In this document: one piece after another, positions 17,613-29,017 of the stretch
Layout of the letters: each line of letters begins with the position of its first letter
Numbering within the stretch: position 1 is the stretch's first letter
Assembly (NCBI GenBank): GCA_018241125.1
Contig: JAFEEL010000031.1
Location: 19,006 to 83,005 of the forward strand
Reading direction: 5' to 3'
DNA from: Pseudomonadota bacterium
Lineage (GTDB): Bacteria > Pseudomonadota > Gammaproteobacteria > Xanthomonadales > Xanthomonadaceae
Length of the DNA stretch: 64,000 bases
Notes under the pieces: model-generated
Seen by the model: the letters and a program-made list of their open reading frames with translations, nothing else
What the model was told of the DNA's origin: nothing
Database searches by the model: none
Made by a program: the position numbers and the translations under genes

Positions 17613-19027
17613 TCGCCGATCGGCAGGCGGCGGGCGGTGCCGGTGGTCGGGTCCACGCGCAGCACCTCGTGCGCGTGCGTGTTGGCGATCCACAACGCGC
17701 CGCCGTGCGCGGCGATCGCCGATGGACACTCGAGCTTGCACGACACCTCGACCCGCGTCACCTCGCTGCCGCCGAGCTTGAGCTTGCGCAATTGGTTGTT
17801 GTAGCTGTCGGCGATCCACAGGTGCGCGGTATCCGGATCCTTGGCCACTGCCAGGGGATACTGCAAGCGTGTTTCGGCGCGCACGCCCACCGCGTCGCCG
17901 AACTCGAACAACCCCTGCCCGATCAAGGTCTGCACGCGCGCGGTACCGGTCTGCATGCTGCGCAACGCCGAGGCGCCCGAATCGGCCACGTACAGCATCA
18001 ACTGCGCCAGCGCCAATCCCGCCGGCTGCGCAAAAGCAGCCTTGTCGGCATCGCCGTCAGCCAGCGCCAGATCGCCCGAACCGGCAACGAACTGGAAGCT
18101 GTTGCGGCCACGGTCGTACATCCAGATCTGGTTGTTGCCGGCCAGCGACACATACACCCGATCGTCGGCCGCCGCCACGCCCCACGGCTGGCTCAGCGCC
18201 ACCCGCTTGCCCAGATCGAGCACGCCACCCGACGGCTGCCCGGCGCGCCCGCCGCCGACCAGGGTGAACACGTCGCCATCGACGAGGCGTACCCGGCGCA
18301 GGGCGTTGTTGCCGGTATCGGCCACGAACAGGATGTCGCGCACCAGCGCCAGCCCGCGGGGATGGCGGAACGCGGCGGCGTGGATCGTGCCATCGTTGTA
18401 TTCGGCCGTGCCGGTGCCGAACTGACGCAGCACGCGTCCATCGCGCGAGCACTCGAGGATGCGGTGGTGGCCGCTGTCGGCGACGTACAGGTAATGGTCG
18501 TTGATGCACAGGCCGCCCGGAAACGACACCGCCGTGTCGCGCTCGATCGGATTGAGCGTGGGCAACAGGGATTCTTCCAACGCCAACCCGGCCTCGGCGA
18601 CCAGCCCGGAAACGTGTGCTTCGAGTTCGTCCCGATGCATGTCGCCGACGGTAACCGCCTTCACCCGTCCATCGGGATCGACAACCACGGCCGTCGGCCA
18701 GGCGCCCACGCCGTAGTGCTGCCACAGGACGAAGTTGGGATCGTGCACCACGCGCACACCCGGATCGAGCTGGGCCACCAGCTTGCGTACCAGCCGCGGG
18801 TTGCGTTCAGCGTCGAACTTCGGACAATGCACCGCCACCACTTGCAGCGCGCCGGCATACTTGCGCTGCAGGTAGCGCAAGTCGGCCAGCAGGTTGCGGC
18901 TCCACGCCGAACCGGCACTGAAGAACCCCAGCACGATCACGTACCCGCGCAGCGCGCCCAACGTCACCGGGTCACAGTTGATCCACTCGACATGCGGGGT
19001 GAACTCGGGGGCGGGCGAATTGAGCAT
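17609..19027 (-). CDS. Thioredoxin-fold plus NHL-repeat protein (NHLRC2-like) lacking the CXXC motif
   Basis: This 472-residue protein starts at ATG 19027 (MLNSPAPEFTPHVEW). Residues about 1-145 resemble a TlpA/thioredoxin-like fold (VIVLGFFSAG, then GVGAWPTAVVVDPDGRV). About residues 165-470 form an NHL beta-propeller with repeats such as NDHYLYVADSGHHRI and DILFVADTGNNALRRV. This domain order is that of NHLRC2-type proteins. The position where relatives carry a CXXC-type redox motif reads GSAWSRN, so disulfide chemistry is unlikely. There is no signal peptide, so it is probably cytoplasmic. It overlaps uvrC by four bases. Confidence 0.82.
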   Translation of the reverse strand: MLNSPAPEFTPHVEWINCDPVTLGALRGYVIVLGFFSAGSAWSRNLLADLRYLQRKYAGALQVVAVHCPKFDAERNPRLVRKLVAQLDPGVRVVHDPNFVLWQHYGVGAWPTAVVVDPDGRVKAVTVGDMHRDELEAHVSGLVAEAGLALEESLLPTLNPIERDTAVSFPGGLCINDHYLYVADSGHHRILECSRDGRVLRQFGTGTAEYNDGTIHAAAFRHPRGLALVRDILFVADTGNNALRRVRLVDGDVFTLVGGGRAGQPSGGVLDLGKRVALSQPWGVAAADDRVYVSLAGNNQIWMYDRGRNSFQFVAGSGDLALADGDADKAAFAQPAGLALAQLMLYVADSGASALRSMQTGTARVQTLIGQGLFEFGDAVGVRAETRLQYPLAVAKDPDTAHLWIADSYNNQLRKLKLGGSEVTRVEVSCKLECPSAIAAHGGALWIANTHAHEVLRVDPTTGTARRLPIGE

Positions 19028-19059
19028 GGCGGCTTCCGGGGCAAGGCCTGGCAAGCCCA

Positions 19060-19533
19060 TTATGCAGGCTGGCGCAGCCTCGTGAGCATCGCGTCGCTGG
19101 CCTTGTCGAGCAACTGGTACACCTTGCGGAACTCCTCGATCGGCCCGCCGTAGGGATCGGGCACCTGCGCCTTGGCGCCCAGCCCCGCCCAGGCCAACGC
19201 CAAACCGATGCGCGGCCAAGTCGCCCGCGGCGCCAGCGCGTGCAGGTTCTTGAGATTCTCGCGGTCGGCGCACAACACCCAGTCGAAGCCGCCGAAGTCC
19301 TGTTGGGTGACCTGCCGGGCACGCAACCCGTCGATGGCGATGCCGTGCTCGGCGCACACCGCGATCGCCAACGGGTCGGGGGCGCGGCCGACATGCCACG
19401 GCCCCAGCCCCGCCGAATCCACGCTGACGCGACGTTGCAGCCCGGCGACGGCGATCTTGTGTCGCAGCAGGCCCTCGAGCATCGGCGAGCGGCAGATGTT
19501 GCCCATGCAGACCACCAGGACGCGGGTACTCAC
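19060..19533 (-). CDS. Low-molecular-weight protein-tyrosine phosphatase
   Basis: This is a 157-residue LMW-PTP. The P-loop is [10 protein letters not shown] (nucleophile Cys9, Arg15) and the general-acid Asp126 lies in VPDPYGG. Family members dephosphorylate tyrosine kinases or other phospho-proteins, often those controlling capsule or exopolysaccharide, but no kinase is nearby. Its start overlaps the kdsB stop by four bases. The gene is a regular member of this LPS cluster in Xanthomonadales. Confidence 0.93.
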   Translation of the reverse strand: MSTRVLVVCMGNICRSPMLEGLLRHKIAVAGLQRRVSVDSAGLGPWHVGRAPDPLAIAVCAEHGIAIDGLRARQVTQQDFGGFDWVLCADRENLKNLHALAPRATWPRIGLALAWAGLGAKAQVPDPYGGPIEEFRKVYQLLDKASDAMLTRLRQPA

Positions 19534-20306
19534 CGGGCTTGCTCCAGGTTCGAAAAAGTGTGTTGCGCACGCAACAGATCGGCCTCGGTGTCCACGCCGG
19601 GCGGGAACGGCGCCGGCGTGAGCGCGACGGCGATGCGCTGCCCGGCTTCGAGCACGCGCAGTTGCTCCAGCGATTCGATCCGCTCCAGCGTGCCTTGCGG
19701 CAGCGCCGCGAACCGGCGCAGGAAGCCGGCGCTGTAGGCGTAGATGCCGATGTGCCGCAGCCAGCCGTCGGCGAGCGTGCCAAGGCGCTCGCGGGCGAAG
19801 CGCTCACGATCCCACGGCAGCGGCGCGCGGCTGAAATACAGCGCATCGCCGCTGCCGGCGCGCACGATCTTCACCGCGTTGGGATCGAACAGGATTTGCG
19901 CATCGGCGATCGGTTCGGCCAGCGTGGCCATCGCCGCCCCGGAGTCCCGCAGGCACTGCGCCACCGCGCGGATGCCGGCCGGCGGCGCGAACGGCTCATC
20001 GCCTTGCAGGTTGACCACGATGCGCGCGTCGTTCCAGCCGCGCAGTGTGGCGCATTCGGCGAGGCGGTCGGTGCCCGAGGCGTGATCGGTGCGGGTCATG
20101 CACACCGCCACGCCGCTTCCGGCCAGCGCATCGGCGATGCGCATGCTGTCAGTGGCGACTACCACCTCGTCGGCGCCGGCCGCCAGTGCGCGCCGCGCCA
20201 CGTGCACGATCAGCGGGTCGCCGCCGAGCAGGCGCAGCGGCTTGCCCGGCAGGCGGGTTGCGCCCATGCGCGCCGGGATGGCGACGACGAAGGCCAGTTC
20301 ATCCAT
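19530..20306 (-). CDS. kdsB: 3-deoxy-manno-octulosonate cytidylyltransferase
   Basis: KdsB couples Kdo to CMP, giving the donor for WaaA. The 258 residues from ATG 20306 ([15 protein letters not shown]) match the family. Landmarks are the nucleotide-binding [15 protein letters not shown], the HASGTDR motif and VNLQGDEPF. It overlaps lpxK by 8 bases and the phosphatase gene by 4. Together with kdsD and kdsC it completes most of the Kdo pathway in this window; KdsA is not here. Confidence 0.96.
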   Translation of the reverse strand: MDELAFVVAIPARMGATRLPGKPLRLLGGDPLIVHVARRALAAGADEVVVATDSMRIADALAGSGVAVCMTRTDHASGTDRLAECATLRGWNDARIVVNLQGDEPFAPPAGIRAVAQCLRDSGAAMATLAEPIADAQILFDPNAVKIVRAGSGDALYFSRAPLPWDRERFARERLGTLADGWLRHIGIYAYSAGFLRRFAALPQGTLERIESLEQLRVLEAGQRIAVALTPAPFPPGVDTEADLLRAQHTFSNLEQAR

Positions 20307-21290
20307 GCGCGCGGCCCGGCAAGCGCGCCAGCAAACCGTCCAGCCCCGCAAGCAGCGACGGCGTGCAGCGCGCGGTCACCGGCAGGTACCACGCATCGGC
20401 CGGGGCGATAGCCGCGCACTTCATCCAGTCCTTCTCGGTCATCAGCGTCGGCAAGCGTTCGGTAAACAGCAGATCTTCGGCCACGAAGGCGTGATGGTCG
20501 GTGAACGCATGTTCCACCACCTCGATGCCAGCGGCACGCAGGCTCTGGAAAAAACGCGCCGGATGGCCGATCCCGGCCACCGCATGCACACGCCGGCCGC
20601 GCCATGCCGCGAGTTTTTCGCTGCGCCCGTCGCCGGCGCACAGGGTATCGCCGATCAGCGCGAACGCCGGGGTCGGGTCGTTCACGTCCAACGCCGCGCG
20701 ATGGAAAACCCGCAAGTCGATGTCGGCGCGTTCGGGTTCGCGCAGCGGCCCGGCCGGCAGCAAACGACCGTTGCCGTGGCCGCGCTCGGCGTCGATCACC
20801 TCGATCCGGATATCGCCGTGCAGGCGCAGGTGCTGCAAGCCGTCGTCGGCGACCACCACATCGGCGCCCCGTTCGATCACACCCCTTGCCGCCGCCACGC
20901 GATCGGCATCCACCACCACCGGCACGTCGGTACGGCGGGCGATCAACACCGGCTCGTCGCCGCCCTGCGCCGCCGACGTGTGCGCATCGACTTCGACGGG
21001 CCCGCGCGACGTGCGTCCGTAGCCACGGCTGACCACGCCCGGATTCCAGCCCTGCGCCGCCAGATGTTCGACCAGTGCGATCACCAGCGGGGTCTTGCCG
21101 CTGCCGCCGGCGACGCGGTTGCCGACCACGATCACCGGCGCGCCCACGCGCTGCGCACGCAGCCAGCCACGGCGGTAGGCGGCACGGCGCAGCCCCACGA
21201 CAGCACCGTACAGCGCCGCCAGCGCGCGCAGTGCCAGCCCCGGCTCGCGGCCGCCATACCAGATGTCCTGCAAGCGCGCCGCCATGCCGC

Positions 21291-21294
<4 letters not shown>
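20299..21294 (-). CDS. lpxK: Tetraacyldisaccharide 4'-kinase
   Basis: LpxK phosphorylates the 4' position of the lipid A disaccharide at the inner membrane, giving lipid IVA. The 331 residues are typical. The P-loop is [10 protein letters not shown] (about residues 61-70), with the family motifs VVSRGYGR and VVADDGLQH. An N-terminal hydrophobic helix should anchor the protein. The start overlaps the msbA stop (ATGA) and the 3' end overlaps kdsB. Confidence 0.96.
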
Positions 21295-23053
<1,759 letters not shown>

Positions 23054-23057
<4 letters not shown>

Positions 23058-23479
23058 CGGTGCGGTTCCGGCGCGGTGGCGATGGACAAACGCTGGAAGC
23101 CCAGTTCACCCAGCGCCTCCATCGCCGTGACCACCGCTTGGTGCTGGGTACGCGCATCGGCGGTGAGCACCACCGGCAGGTCGCGGCGATTGCCAGCCAC
23201 GCGCTGGATCGCTGCGCGCAACGAGGCCACGTCACGCTGCGCCACCGCTTCCTTGCCGACGTAGTAATGGCCTTCGGCGTCGATGGTGACCGACACCGTC
23301 GCCACCTTCTGCGCGGTCGCCGCTGCGTCGGCCTGCGGCAGTTGCAGTTTCAAGCCACTGTGCCGGTTGAAACTCGTCGTGACCACCAAGAAGATGATCA
23401 GGCAGAACACCACGTCCACCAGCGAGATCAGGTTGATCTCCGGTTCGTCGATGGTCTGGCGGTTGCTGCCCAGATTCAT
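23054..23479 (-). CDS. exbD: ExbD/TolR-family proton-channel subunit
   Basis: This 141-residue protein has one transmembrane helix (about residues 18-38, ISLVDVVFCLIIFLVVTTSF) containing the conserved Asp needed for proton-driven energy transfer. A periplasmic domain follows. It works with the ExbB-like product of the upstream gene, which overlaps it by four bases, to energise an outer-membrane or envelope process. The partner (TonB-type) is not encoded here. TolR is possible by sequence, but tolA, tolB and pal are absent. Confidence 0.9.
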
Positions 23480-24186
23480 GCGCGGCCCCGGCGCCCGCGC
23501 GCGGGCAACGCCACGGCTTGAAGCGGCTGCGGTTCGCCCGGCGACGGCGCCGCTGCGGCCGCGTCGTCACCGCGATCGGTTCGTTCGCGGCCGTCGAGCG
23601 TATCCAGCAGCGCCATCGCCTGCTGCTCCATCTCCACCACGTAATCGGCGATGCGCCCGCGCAGGTAGCGGTGGAACAGCAACGCCGGGATTGCCAGACA
23701 CAAACCGCCGGCGGTACTGATCAGCGCCTGCCCGATGCCGCCGGCGAGCTGGTTGGCGTCGCCGATGCCCTTCTGCAAAATCTCCAGAAACATGCGGATC
23801 ATGCCCATCACCGTGCCCAGCAGGCCCAGCAGCGGGCCGACCGAGGCGATCGAGCCGAGCATGTTCATGAAGCGCTCCATGCGATGCACGACGTGGCGGC
23901 CGACGTCTTCCACACGCTCCTTGATCTGCTCGCGCGGGCGGTCGCGCACGTCCAGCGCGGCGGCCAGCAGTTCGCCCAGCGGCGAGTTGTTGCGCAGCGC
24001 CTCGATGTGCGCCGGATCGAGCTGGCGGGTCGCGGCCCATTCACGCACGTCGCGCCCCAGTCCCGGCGGCAGCACCGACTTGCGGCGCAGCGTCCAGAAG
24101 CGCTCGACCACGATGGCCAGAGCGACGATCGACAGCAGCACGATCGGCAACATCACCCAGCCGCCGGCTTTGAGGAATTCCAGCAC
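23476..24186 (-). CDS. exbB: ExbB/TolQ/MotA-family proton-channel subunit
   Basis: This 236-residue protein has an N-terminal transmembrane helix (about 12-30) and two later helices in the conserved MotA/TolQ/ExbB block (GSIASVGPLLGLLGTVMGMI and LISTAGGLCLAIPALLFHRY). Five ExbB subunits surround an ExbD dimer in the inner membrane. It is the first gene of the overlapping run exbB-exbD-msbA-lpxK-kdsB. A Pro/Arg-rich, probably disordered tail ends the protein. Confidence 0.92.
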   Translation of the reverse strand: MLEFLKAGGWVMLPIVLLSIVALAIVVERFWTLRRKSVLPPGLGRDVREWAATRQLDPAHIEALRNNSPLGELLAAALDVRDRPREQIKERVEDVGRHVVHRMERFMNMLGSIASVGPLLGLLGTVMGMIRMFLEILQKGIGDANQLAGGIGQALISTAGGLCLAIPALLFHRYLRGRIADYVVEMEQQAMALLDTLDGRERTDRGDDAAAAAPSPGEPQPLQAVALPARGRRGRA

Positions 24187-24236
24187 GCATCCACCTTTGC
24201 GCTGCGCCGGTGCGGGCCGGCTTCGCGGCTAGTCTA

Positions 24237-26720
24237 TCAGTGTGCCGGCGATGCGCTTTCCGCGGGGTCGCTGCCCACGCCCGGGGCGTGGCCGCGCGGA
24301 TCGCGACGCGCCCGCTTGGCATGTGGCTGGCGCGAGGTATCGCGCAGCGCGGCCGGCCCCGCGGGTGGAACTTGCGCCACGCGCACCGCCGCCGGCGCTG
24401 CGGGCTCCTGCCAGAAGCGCCGCATGCGCTCGCGTGTGCGCTCGACCACCACCGGCCCACCGGCAGCAAGGCGCACCCGCACCAGGCCGGCGTTGGCGCT
24501 GTCTTCCAGTGCGACGTGAGCATCGAGATACCGCTGCACAACCGCTGGCTTGGGATGGCCGAAGCGGTTGTCCAGCCCCACCGAGATCAATGCCAGCTTC
24601 GGCGCGACTGCAGTCAGGAACGCTGACGTGGACGAGGTCGCGCTGCCGTGGTGCGGCACCACCAGCAGGTCGGCGCGCAAGGCTCGCGGCTGTTCGCGCA
24701 CGAGCCGCTGCTCGATCACCGCCTCGATGTCGGCCGGCAGCAGCGCCGCCCAGCCCGGCCCGCTCACGCGCAGCACGCAGCCGCTGTCGTTGCCCAGATA
24801 CGGCATGAACTGCGGCGGATGCAGGAAGCGGAATTCCACGCCATCCCAGCTCCAGCTCTCGTCTTGCAGACAGGGTTGGTAGTCGCGCCCCTGCGGCCAA
24901 CCGGCCGGCGCGTAGCGCAATGCCACCGGGAATGCACGGCGCACGGCATCGGCACCGCCGGCGTGGTCGTTGTCGCCGTGGCTGATGACCAGCGCATCGA
25001 GCGTTTGCACGCCCAAAGCGTGCAGGGTCGGCACCACCGCTGATTCGCCCAGGTCCAGGCCGCCATCGAACGCCGGCCCGGTATCGAACACCAGCGTGTG
25101 ATGCTGCGTGCGCACCAGCAGCGACAGCCCCTGACCGACATCGATCATGGACAAATCGGCCGTGCCGGGCCGGATCGTCTGCACCTGCGGATACAGCAGC
25201 GGCAGCCACAGCAACAATGCCAGCGGCTTGCCGGGAACCCCGCGCGGCAGCAGCAGCCAAAATGCGCCGGCCAGCGCCAGCACCAGTGCGAGCAGGCTTG
25301 GCTCGGGAATCCAGATCAAAGCACCCGGCCAGCTCGCCATGTGCGTCACGACCCACCACAGGCCATCCATCAGGTGCCCGGCCAGACGCAGCACCGCATC
25401 GCCGCCGGCCGACCACGCCCAACCCAGCGCCATGCCGAGGATCGACAACGGGGTGACCAGCAAGGCGAAGCCGGGAATGCCGATGAGGTTCGCCAGCGGC
25501 GCGACGATGGAGGCTTGGCTGAAAAACCACACCGTCAGCGGCAGCAGGCCCAGCGTGGCCACGCCCTGCCCGGCCAGCAGCGAGCGCCAGTGCGAACGCG
25601 GACGATCGCGCGGCAGGCACCACAGCAGCCATGCCACGCCGGCGAACGACAACCAGAAGCCCGGCGCCAGTACCGACAACGGATCGATCGCCAGCATCGC
25701 GATCAACGCCAGCGCCAACGCATCGGGCGCCGACGCGGGGCGGCGACCGATGCGCGCCGACAGCGCCACCGCGATCATCAACACCGTGCGCACGGTCGGC
25801 AACTGGAAACCAGTGATCGCCGCGTAGCCGATGCCGAACGCCAGCGCGAACAACGGCAGCGCCAGCGGCCGCGGCCAACGCAGGCCCAGTCGCGGGAAGC
25901 ACCACCACAGGCACCAACCCAGCAGCGCACCGAAGCTGGCGACCACGCCGACGTGAAACCCGGAAATCGCGACCTGATGGTTCAGCCCGGTTTGCCGCAG
26001 CGTGTCCCAGTCGGCCTCGGCCAGTCCACGGGTATCGCCCAGCGCCAGCGCGCGCAGGAACCGTGAACTCGTTTGCGGCACGGCCTGCGCGATGGCCTGC
26101 GACCAGCGTGCGCGCAGTGCATCGATACTCCACGTCGCACCCAGCCGCTGCGCCGCGCGACCATCGCCGGAACCGTCGTCGCGCACGTAACCGGTGGCGG
26201 CGATGCGTCGTTCCAGTGCGAAGCGCTCGAAATCGAAACCGCCCGGATCGAGCACGCCACGCGGACGACGCAGCTTGACGGTGAAGCGCCAGCGCTCGCC
26301 GGGCGTGACCAGCTGTGTCGTGCGATACCAGCCGAGGCGGATTTTCCGGCCGGCGATGCCCGCGGGATTGCCGGCGGCGTCGGTGACGAAGGCAAAGCGC
26401 AGCACGCCGTCGCGTTGCTCCGGCAAGCCATCGACCCGCCCGACGATGGTGATGTCCTGCCCCGCCAGTGCCGCCGGCAAACGCTGGTCGATCACGTGGC
26501 CGGCGATCAGGCACGTCCACGCAAACCCGGCCAGCGCCGCACCGATCCAGCGCCCGCGCCACGGCGCCAGCCAGCCAAGCAAGCCGAGCTCCAGACCGAT
26601 CCAGCGCAGCCCCGTCGGCGGCAACGCCGGCAAACCCATCGTCGCGGTCGCGCCACACGCCAACGCGGCGGCACAGGCGACGCCGAACCCGCGCAGCGAC
26701 CGGCGCGCCGATGCGGGCAT
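24237..26720 (-). CDS. comEC: DNA internalization-related competence protein ComEC/Rec2
   Basis: ComEC forms the inner-membrane channel for single-stranded DNA uptake. The 827 residues start at ATG 26720 (MPASARRSLRGFG). An N-terminal DUF4131-type region (about 30-200) is followed by a multi-helix competence domain (about 230-510, with LNHQVAISGFHVGVV). A C-terminal metallo-beta-lactamase-like domain begins near residue 540 and carries MIDVGQGLS, VISHGDNDHAGG and LVVPHHGS. The tail (about the last 60 residues) is Arg/Pro-rich. It starts four bases after the lolD stop on the same strand, suggesting co-transcription. Confidence 0.95.
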   Translation of the reverse strand: MPASARRSLRGFGVACAAALACGATATMGLPALPPTGLRWIGLELGLLGWLAPWRGRWIGAALAGFAWTCLIAGHVIDQRLPAALAGQDITIVGRVDGLPEQRDGVLRFAFVTDAAGNPAGIAGRKIRLGWYRTTQLVTPGERWRFTVKLRRPRGVLDPGGFDFERFALERRIAATGYVRDDGSGDGRAAQRLGATWSIDALRARWSQAIAQAVPQTSSRFLRALALGDTRGLAEADWDTLRQTGLNHQVAISGFHVGVVASFGALLGWCLWWCFPRLGLRWPRPLALPLFALAFGIGYAAITGFQLPTVRTVLMIAVALSARIGRRPASAPDALALALIAMLAIDPLSVLAPGFWLSFAGVAWLLWCLPRDRPRSHWRSLLAGQGVATLGLLPLTVWFFSQASIVAPLANLIGIPGFALLVTPLSILGMALGWAWSAGGDAVLRLAGHLMDGLWWVVTHMASWPGALIWIPEPSLLALVLALAGAFWLLLPRGVPGKPLALLLWLPLLYPQVQTIRPGTADLSMIDVGQGLSLLVRTQHHTLVFDTGPAFDGGLDLGESAVVPTLHALGVQTLDALVISHGDNDHAGGADAVRRAFPVALRYAPAGWPQGRDYQPCLQDESWSWDGVEFRFLHPPQFMPYLGNDSGCVLRVSGPGWAALLPADIEAVIEQRLVREQPRALRADLLVVPHHGSATSSTSAFLTAVAPKLALISVGLDNRFGHPKPAVVQRYLDAHVALEDSANAGLVRVRLAAGGPVVVERTRERMRRFWQEPAAPAAVRVAQVPPAGPAALRDTSRQPHAKRARRDPRGHAPGVGSDPAESASPAH

Positions 26721-26724
26721 CAGG

Positions 26725-27435
26725 TCACACGTCGGCGGGCGGCAACTCCCGCAGCGTGCCGCCGGTGAGTTCGAGCACGCGATCCATGCGCCGCGCCAGT
26801 CGCCGATCATGGGTGACCAGCACCAGCGCGGTGCCGATGGCGTGGTTGAGTTCGAGCATCATGTCGAACACGCCCGAAGCCGTGTGCTCGTCGAGGTTCC
26901 CGGTCGGCTCGTCGCCGAGCACGCAGGCCGGACGATTGACCAAGGCACGCGCCACCGCGGCACGCTGGCGCTCGCCGCCGGACAGCTCGCCGGGCTTGTG
27001 CGCCAAGCGCGCCGACAGGCCCACCTTCTCCAGCAATTCCTGCGCCGCCGCCTGCGCCTGCGCATGCGTCACGCCGCGGATCAACAACGGCATCATCGCG
27101 TTTTCCAGCGCGGTGAACTCCGGCAGCAGGTGATGGAATTGGTAGATGAAGCCCAGCGCCTTGTTGCGCAGGTCGCCGCGCGCTTTTTCGCCGAGCGCCG
27201 ACATCGCCTGCCCGGCAACGTACACCTCGCCCGACGAGGGCGTATCCAGCCCGCCGAGCAGATGCAGCAGGGTGCTCTTGCCGACGCCCGATGCGCCAAC
27301 GATGGCCACGCGTTCACCGGGAAGTACCGCCAGTTGCAAGCCGTCGAACACCGGCGTGCGCAGCTTGCCCTCGACGTAGGTCTTGGACAGCGCTTCGCAG
27401 CGGATGACGGCGTCAATGGATGGTTTTACGTTCAC
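26725..27435 (-). CDS. lolD: Lipoprotein-releasing system ATP-binding protein
   Basis: LolD is the ATPase of LolCDE, which releases outer-membrane lipoproteins to LolA. The 236 residues carry Walker [10 protein letters not shown], the Q-loop [12 protein letters not shown], signature [10 protein letters not shown] and Walker [13 protein letters not shown], with GNLD typical of the LolD/MacB type. It lies between lolC and comEC on the same strand. The lolC-lolD gap is unusually long (332 bases) and packed with hairpins and an interspersed repeat. Confidence 0.95.
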   Translation of the reverse strand: MNVKPSIDAVIRCEALSKTYVEGKLRTPVFDGLQLAVLPGERVAIVGASGVGKSTLLHLLGGLDTPSSGEVYVAGQAMSALGEKARGDLRNKALGFIYQFHHLLPEFTALENAMMPLLIRGVTHAQAQAAAQELLEKVGLSARLAHKPGELSGGERQRAAVARALVNRPACVLGDEPTGNLDEHTASGVFDMMLELNHAIGTALVLVTHDRRLARRMDRVLELTGGTLRELPPADV

Positions 27436-27532
27436 TCGTCGTCTGTCCGTCTCTTGCTTGAGCCATCACTGCACGCGCTTTTTCGCTCCCCGCTTCAACC
27501 TTCGTGTCCCGGCTCTCGTCCCCCCATCCCAA

Positions 27533-27551
27533 CCCCGGATCAAGTCCGGGG
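27533..27551. repeat. Hairpin in the lolC-lolD gap
   Basis: CCCCGGA-TCAAG-TCCGGGG is a perfect 7-bp inverted repeat. It lies between lolC and lolD and may act on the lolCD transcript or belong to an interspersed repeat. It has no T-run, so it is not a classical terminator. Confidence 0.6.
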
Positions 27552-27557
27552 CAGGCT

Positions 27558-27579
27558 CTTCCCCCGCAAGCGGGGGAAG
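27558..27579. repeat. Strong hairpin in the lolC-lolD gap
   Basis: CTTCCCCCGC-AA-GCGGGGGAAG is a perfect 10-bp inverted repeat with a 2-base centre. A related C-rich hairpin is at 59213-59230, and a similar sequence occurs upstream of gcdH (46934-46951). It resembles common intergenic palindromes of Xanthomonadales. There is no T-run on either strand. Confidence 0.7.
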
Positions 27580-27655
27580 GAGACGAGCGGCGCACCAGAT
27601 ATTTCCTGCCCCCGCTCCCTGCTCCCTGCTCCCCGTTTCCCGCTCCCTGCGCGAT

Positions 27656-27737
27656 GTCATCCTGAGCACAGCGAAGGATCTGCTTGTGCCCAGCCAGCGT
27701 ACGCGAGCAGCAGATCCCTCACTGCGTTCGGGATGAC
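27656..27737. repeat. Interspersed MITE-like repeat with imperfect inverted ends
   Basis: This 82-base element has ends GTCATCCTGAGCACAGCGAA and, reversed, GTCATCCCGAACGCAGTGAG, followed on both sides by the GGATCTGCT type sequence (exact on the left, GGATCTGCT reversed on the right as AGCAGATCC). It is non-coding. Repeats with GTCATCCTGAGC-like ends are widespread in bacterial intergenic DNA. This one lies 31 bases downstream of the end of lolC, within the lolC-lolD gap. Confidence 0.75.
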
Positions 27738-27767
27738 ACGTTCTGAGTCCCCGCTCCCCGCTCCTTG

Positions 27768-29015
27768 CTACTCGTACCTCAACGCGCTGGCCGGATCGAT
27801 CCGCGCCGCGCGCCACGCCGGGTACAGCGTGGCGATGAAACACAGCACCAGCGCAACCCCGGCGATGGTGCCGACATCGCTCCATTCCAGCCGCGTCGGC
27901 AGGCCGCTGATGTAATACACATTGGCGGGCATCACTTCGATGCCGGTGAGCCGTTCGATCACCGCCACGATGGCGTCGAGGTTCTTCGTCAGCGCCACCC
28001 CTCCGGCCACGCCCAGCGCCACGCCCAGCGCGCCGATCACGCTGCCTTGCACCATGAACACGCGCATCACCGCGCCCGGGCGCATGCCCAGCGTGCGCAG
28101 GATGGCGATGTCCGCCTGCTTGTCGGTGACCACCATCACCAGCGACGACAGCAGGTTGAACGCGGCCACGCCGACGATCAGCACCAGGATCAGGAACATC
28201 ATGGTCTTCTCGGTGCGCAGGGCGATGAACATGTTGACGTTGTCGTGCGTCCAGTCGCGCACCGAGTAGGCGCCGCCAAAGCGCTGCGACAAATCACGCG
28301 CGACGCGGGCGGCCTGCCACATGTCGGTCAGCTTCAGGCGCACGCCGGTCACCACATCGCCCATGCGCAGCAGTTTCTGCGCGTCGGCCATGTCCACCAC
28401 CGCCAGCTTCTGGTCGTAATCGGCAAACCCGGCCTCGAAGATGCCGACCACGGTGAAGGCCTTCGAGCGCGACACGAAGCCGATCGGGGTGACATTGCCT
28501 TCGGCAACCAGCACGTTGACCTTGTCGCCCACGCCGACCGCCAACGCGTTGGCCAAGTCCTTGCCGAGAATCACGCCGAAGCCGCCCGGGTGCAGGTCGG
28601 TGAGTGATCCGGCGACCAGCTTGCCGGCCAGCACGTCGTCCACCTGCCCTTCCATCGCCGGATCCACGCCCAGCAGCATCGCGCCCTGGGTGGCGTTGCC
28701 TTGCAGCATGGCTTCGTTGGTGACGAAGGGTGCCGCGCCGATCACCCGCGGATCCTCACGGGCAGCGCGTACCACACCGGGCCAGTTCGACAGCCCATCG
28801 CCGACCCCATAAATGGTGGCGTGCGCCACCATGCTGAGCATGCGCGCGCGGTATTCCTCCTGAAAGCCGGTCATCACCGCGATGGTGGTGATCAACGCGG
28901 TCACGCCGATGGCGATGCCCAGGATCGAGGCGGCGGAGATGAAGGACAAAAATCCCGTGCGCCGCTTGGCGCGCGTATAGTGCAAACCGATCGCGAGCCA
29001 GATCGGGCCGCGCAT
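27768..29015 (-). CDS. lolC: Lipoprotein-releasing system transmembrane protein LolC/LolE
   Basis: This 415-residue inner-membrane permease works with LolD to extract mature lipoproteins. The architecture is typical: one helix near the N-terminus (about 22-48, FISAASILGIAIGVTALITT), a periplasmic MacB-like domain (about 50-265), then three helices (about 270-295, 318-345 and 375-400). The signature LVMVVTDKQADIAILRTLGM is present. Only one LolC/E-type gene is seen, so either a homodimer or a second copy elsewhere is possible. It begins two bases after the stop of the YgfX-like gene. Confidence 0.93.
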   Translation of the reverse strand: MRGPIWLAIGLHYTRAKRRTGFLSFISAASILGIAIGVTALITTIAVMTGFQEEYRARMLSMVAHATIYGVGDGLSNWPGVVRAAREDPRVIGAAPFVTNEAMLQGNATQGAMLLGVDPAMEGQVDDVLAGKLVAGSLTDLHPGGFGVILGKDLANALAVGVGDKVNVLVAEGNVTPIGFVSRSKAFTVVGIFEAGFADYDQKLAVVDMADAQKLLRMGDVVTGVRLKLTDMWQAARVARDLSQRFGGAYSVRDWTHDNVNMFIALRTEKTMMFLILVLIVGVAAFNLLSSLVMVVTDKQADIAILRTLGMRPGAVMRVFMVQGSVIGALGVALGVAGGVALTKNLDAIVAVIERLTGIEVMPANVYYISGLPTRLEWSDVGTIAGVALVLCFIATLYPAWRAARIDPASALRYE

Positions 29016-29017
29016 GC

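Noticed and set aside
15795-17804. 669-codon plus-strand frame antisense to uvrC
   Set aside because: Composition is typical of the antisense of a high-GC gene and the complementary strand encodes a clear full-length UvrC.
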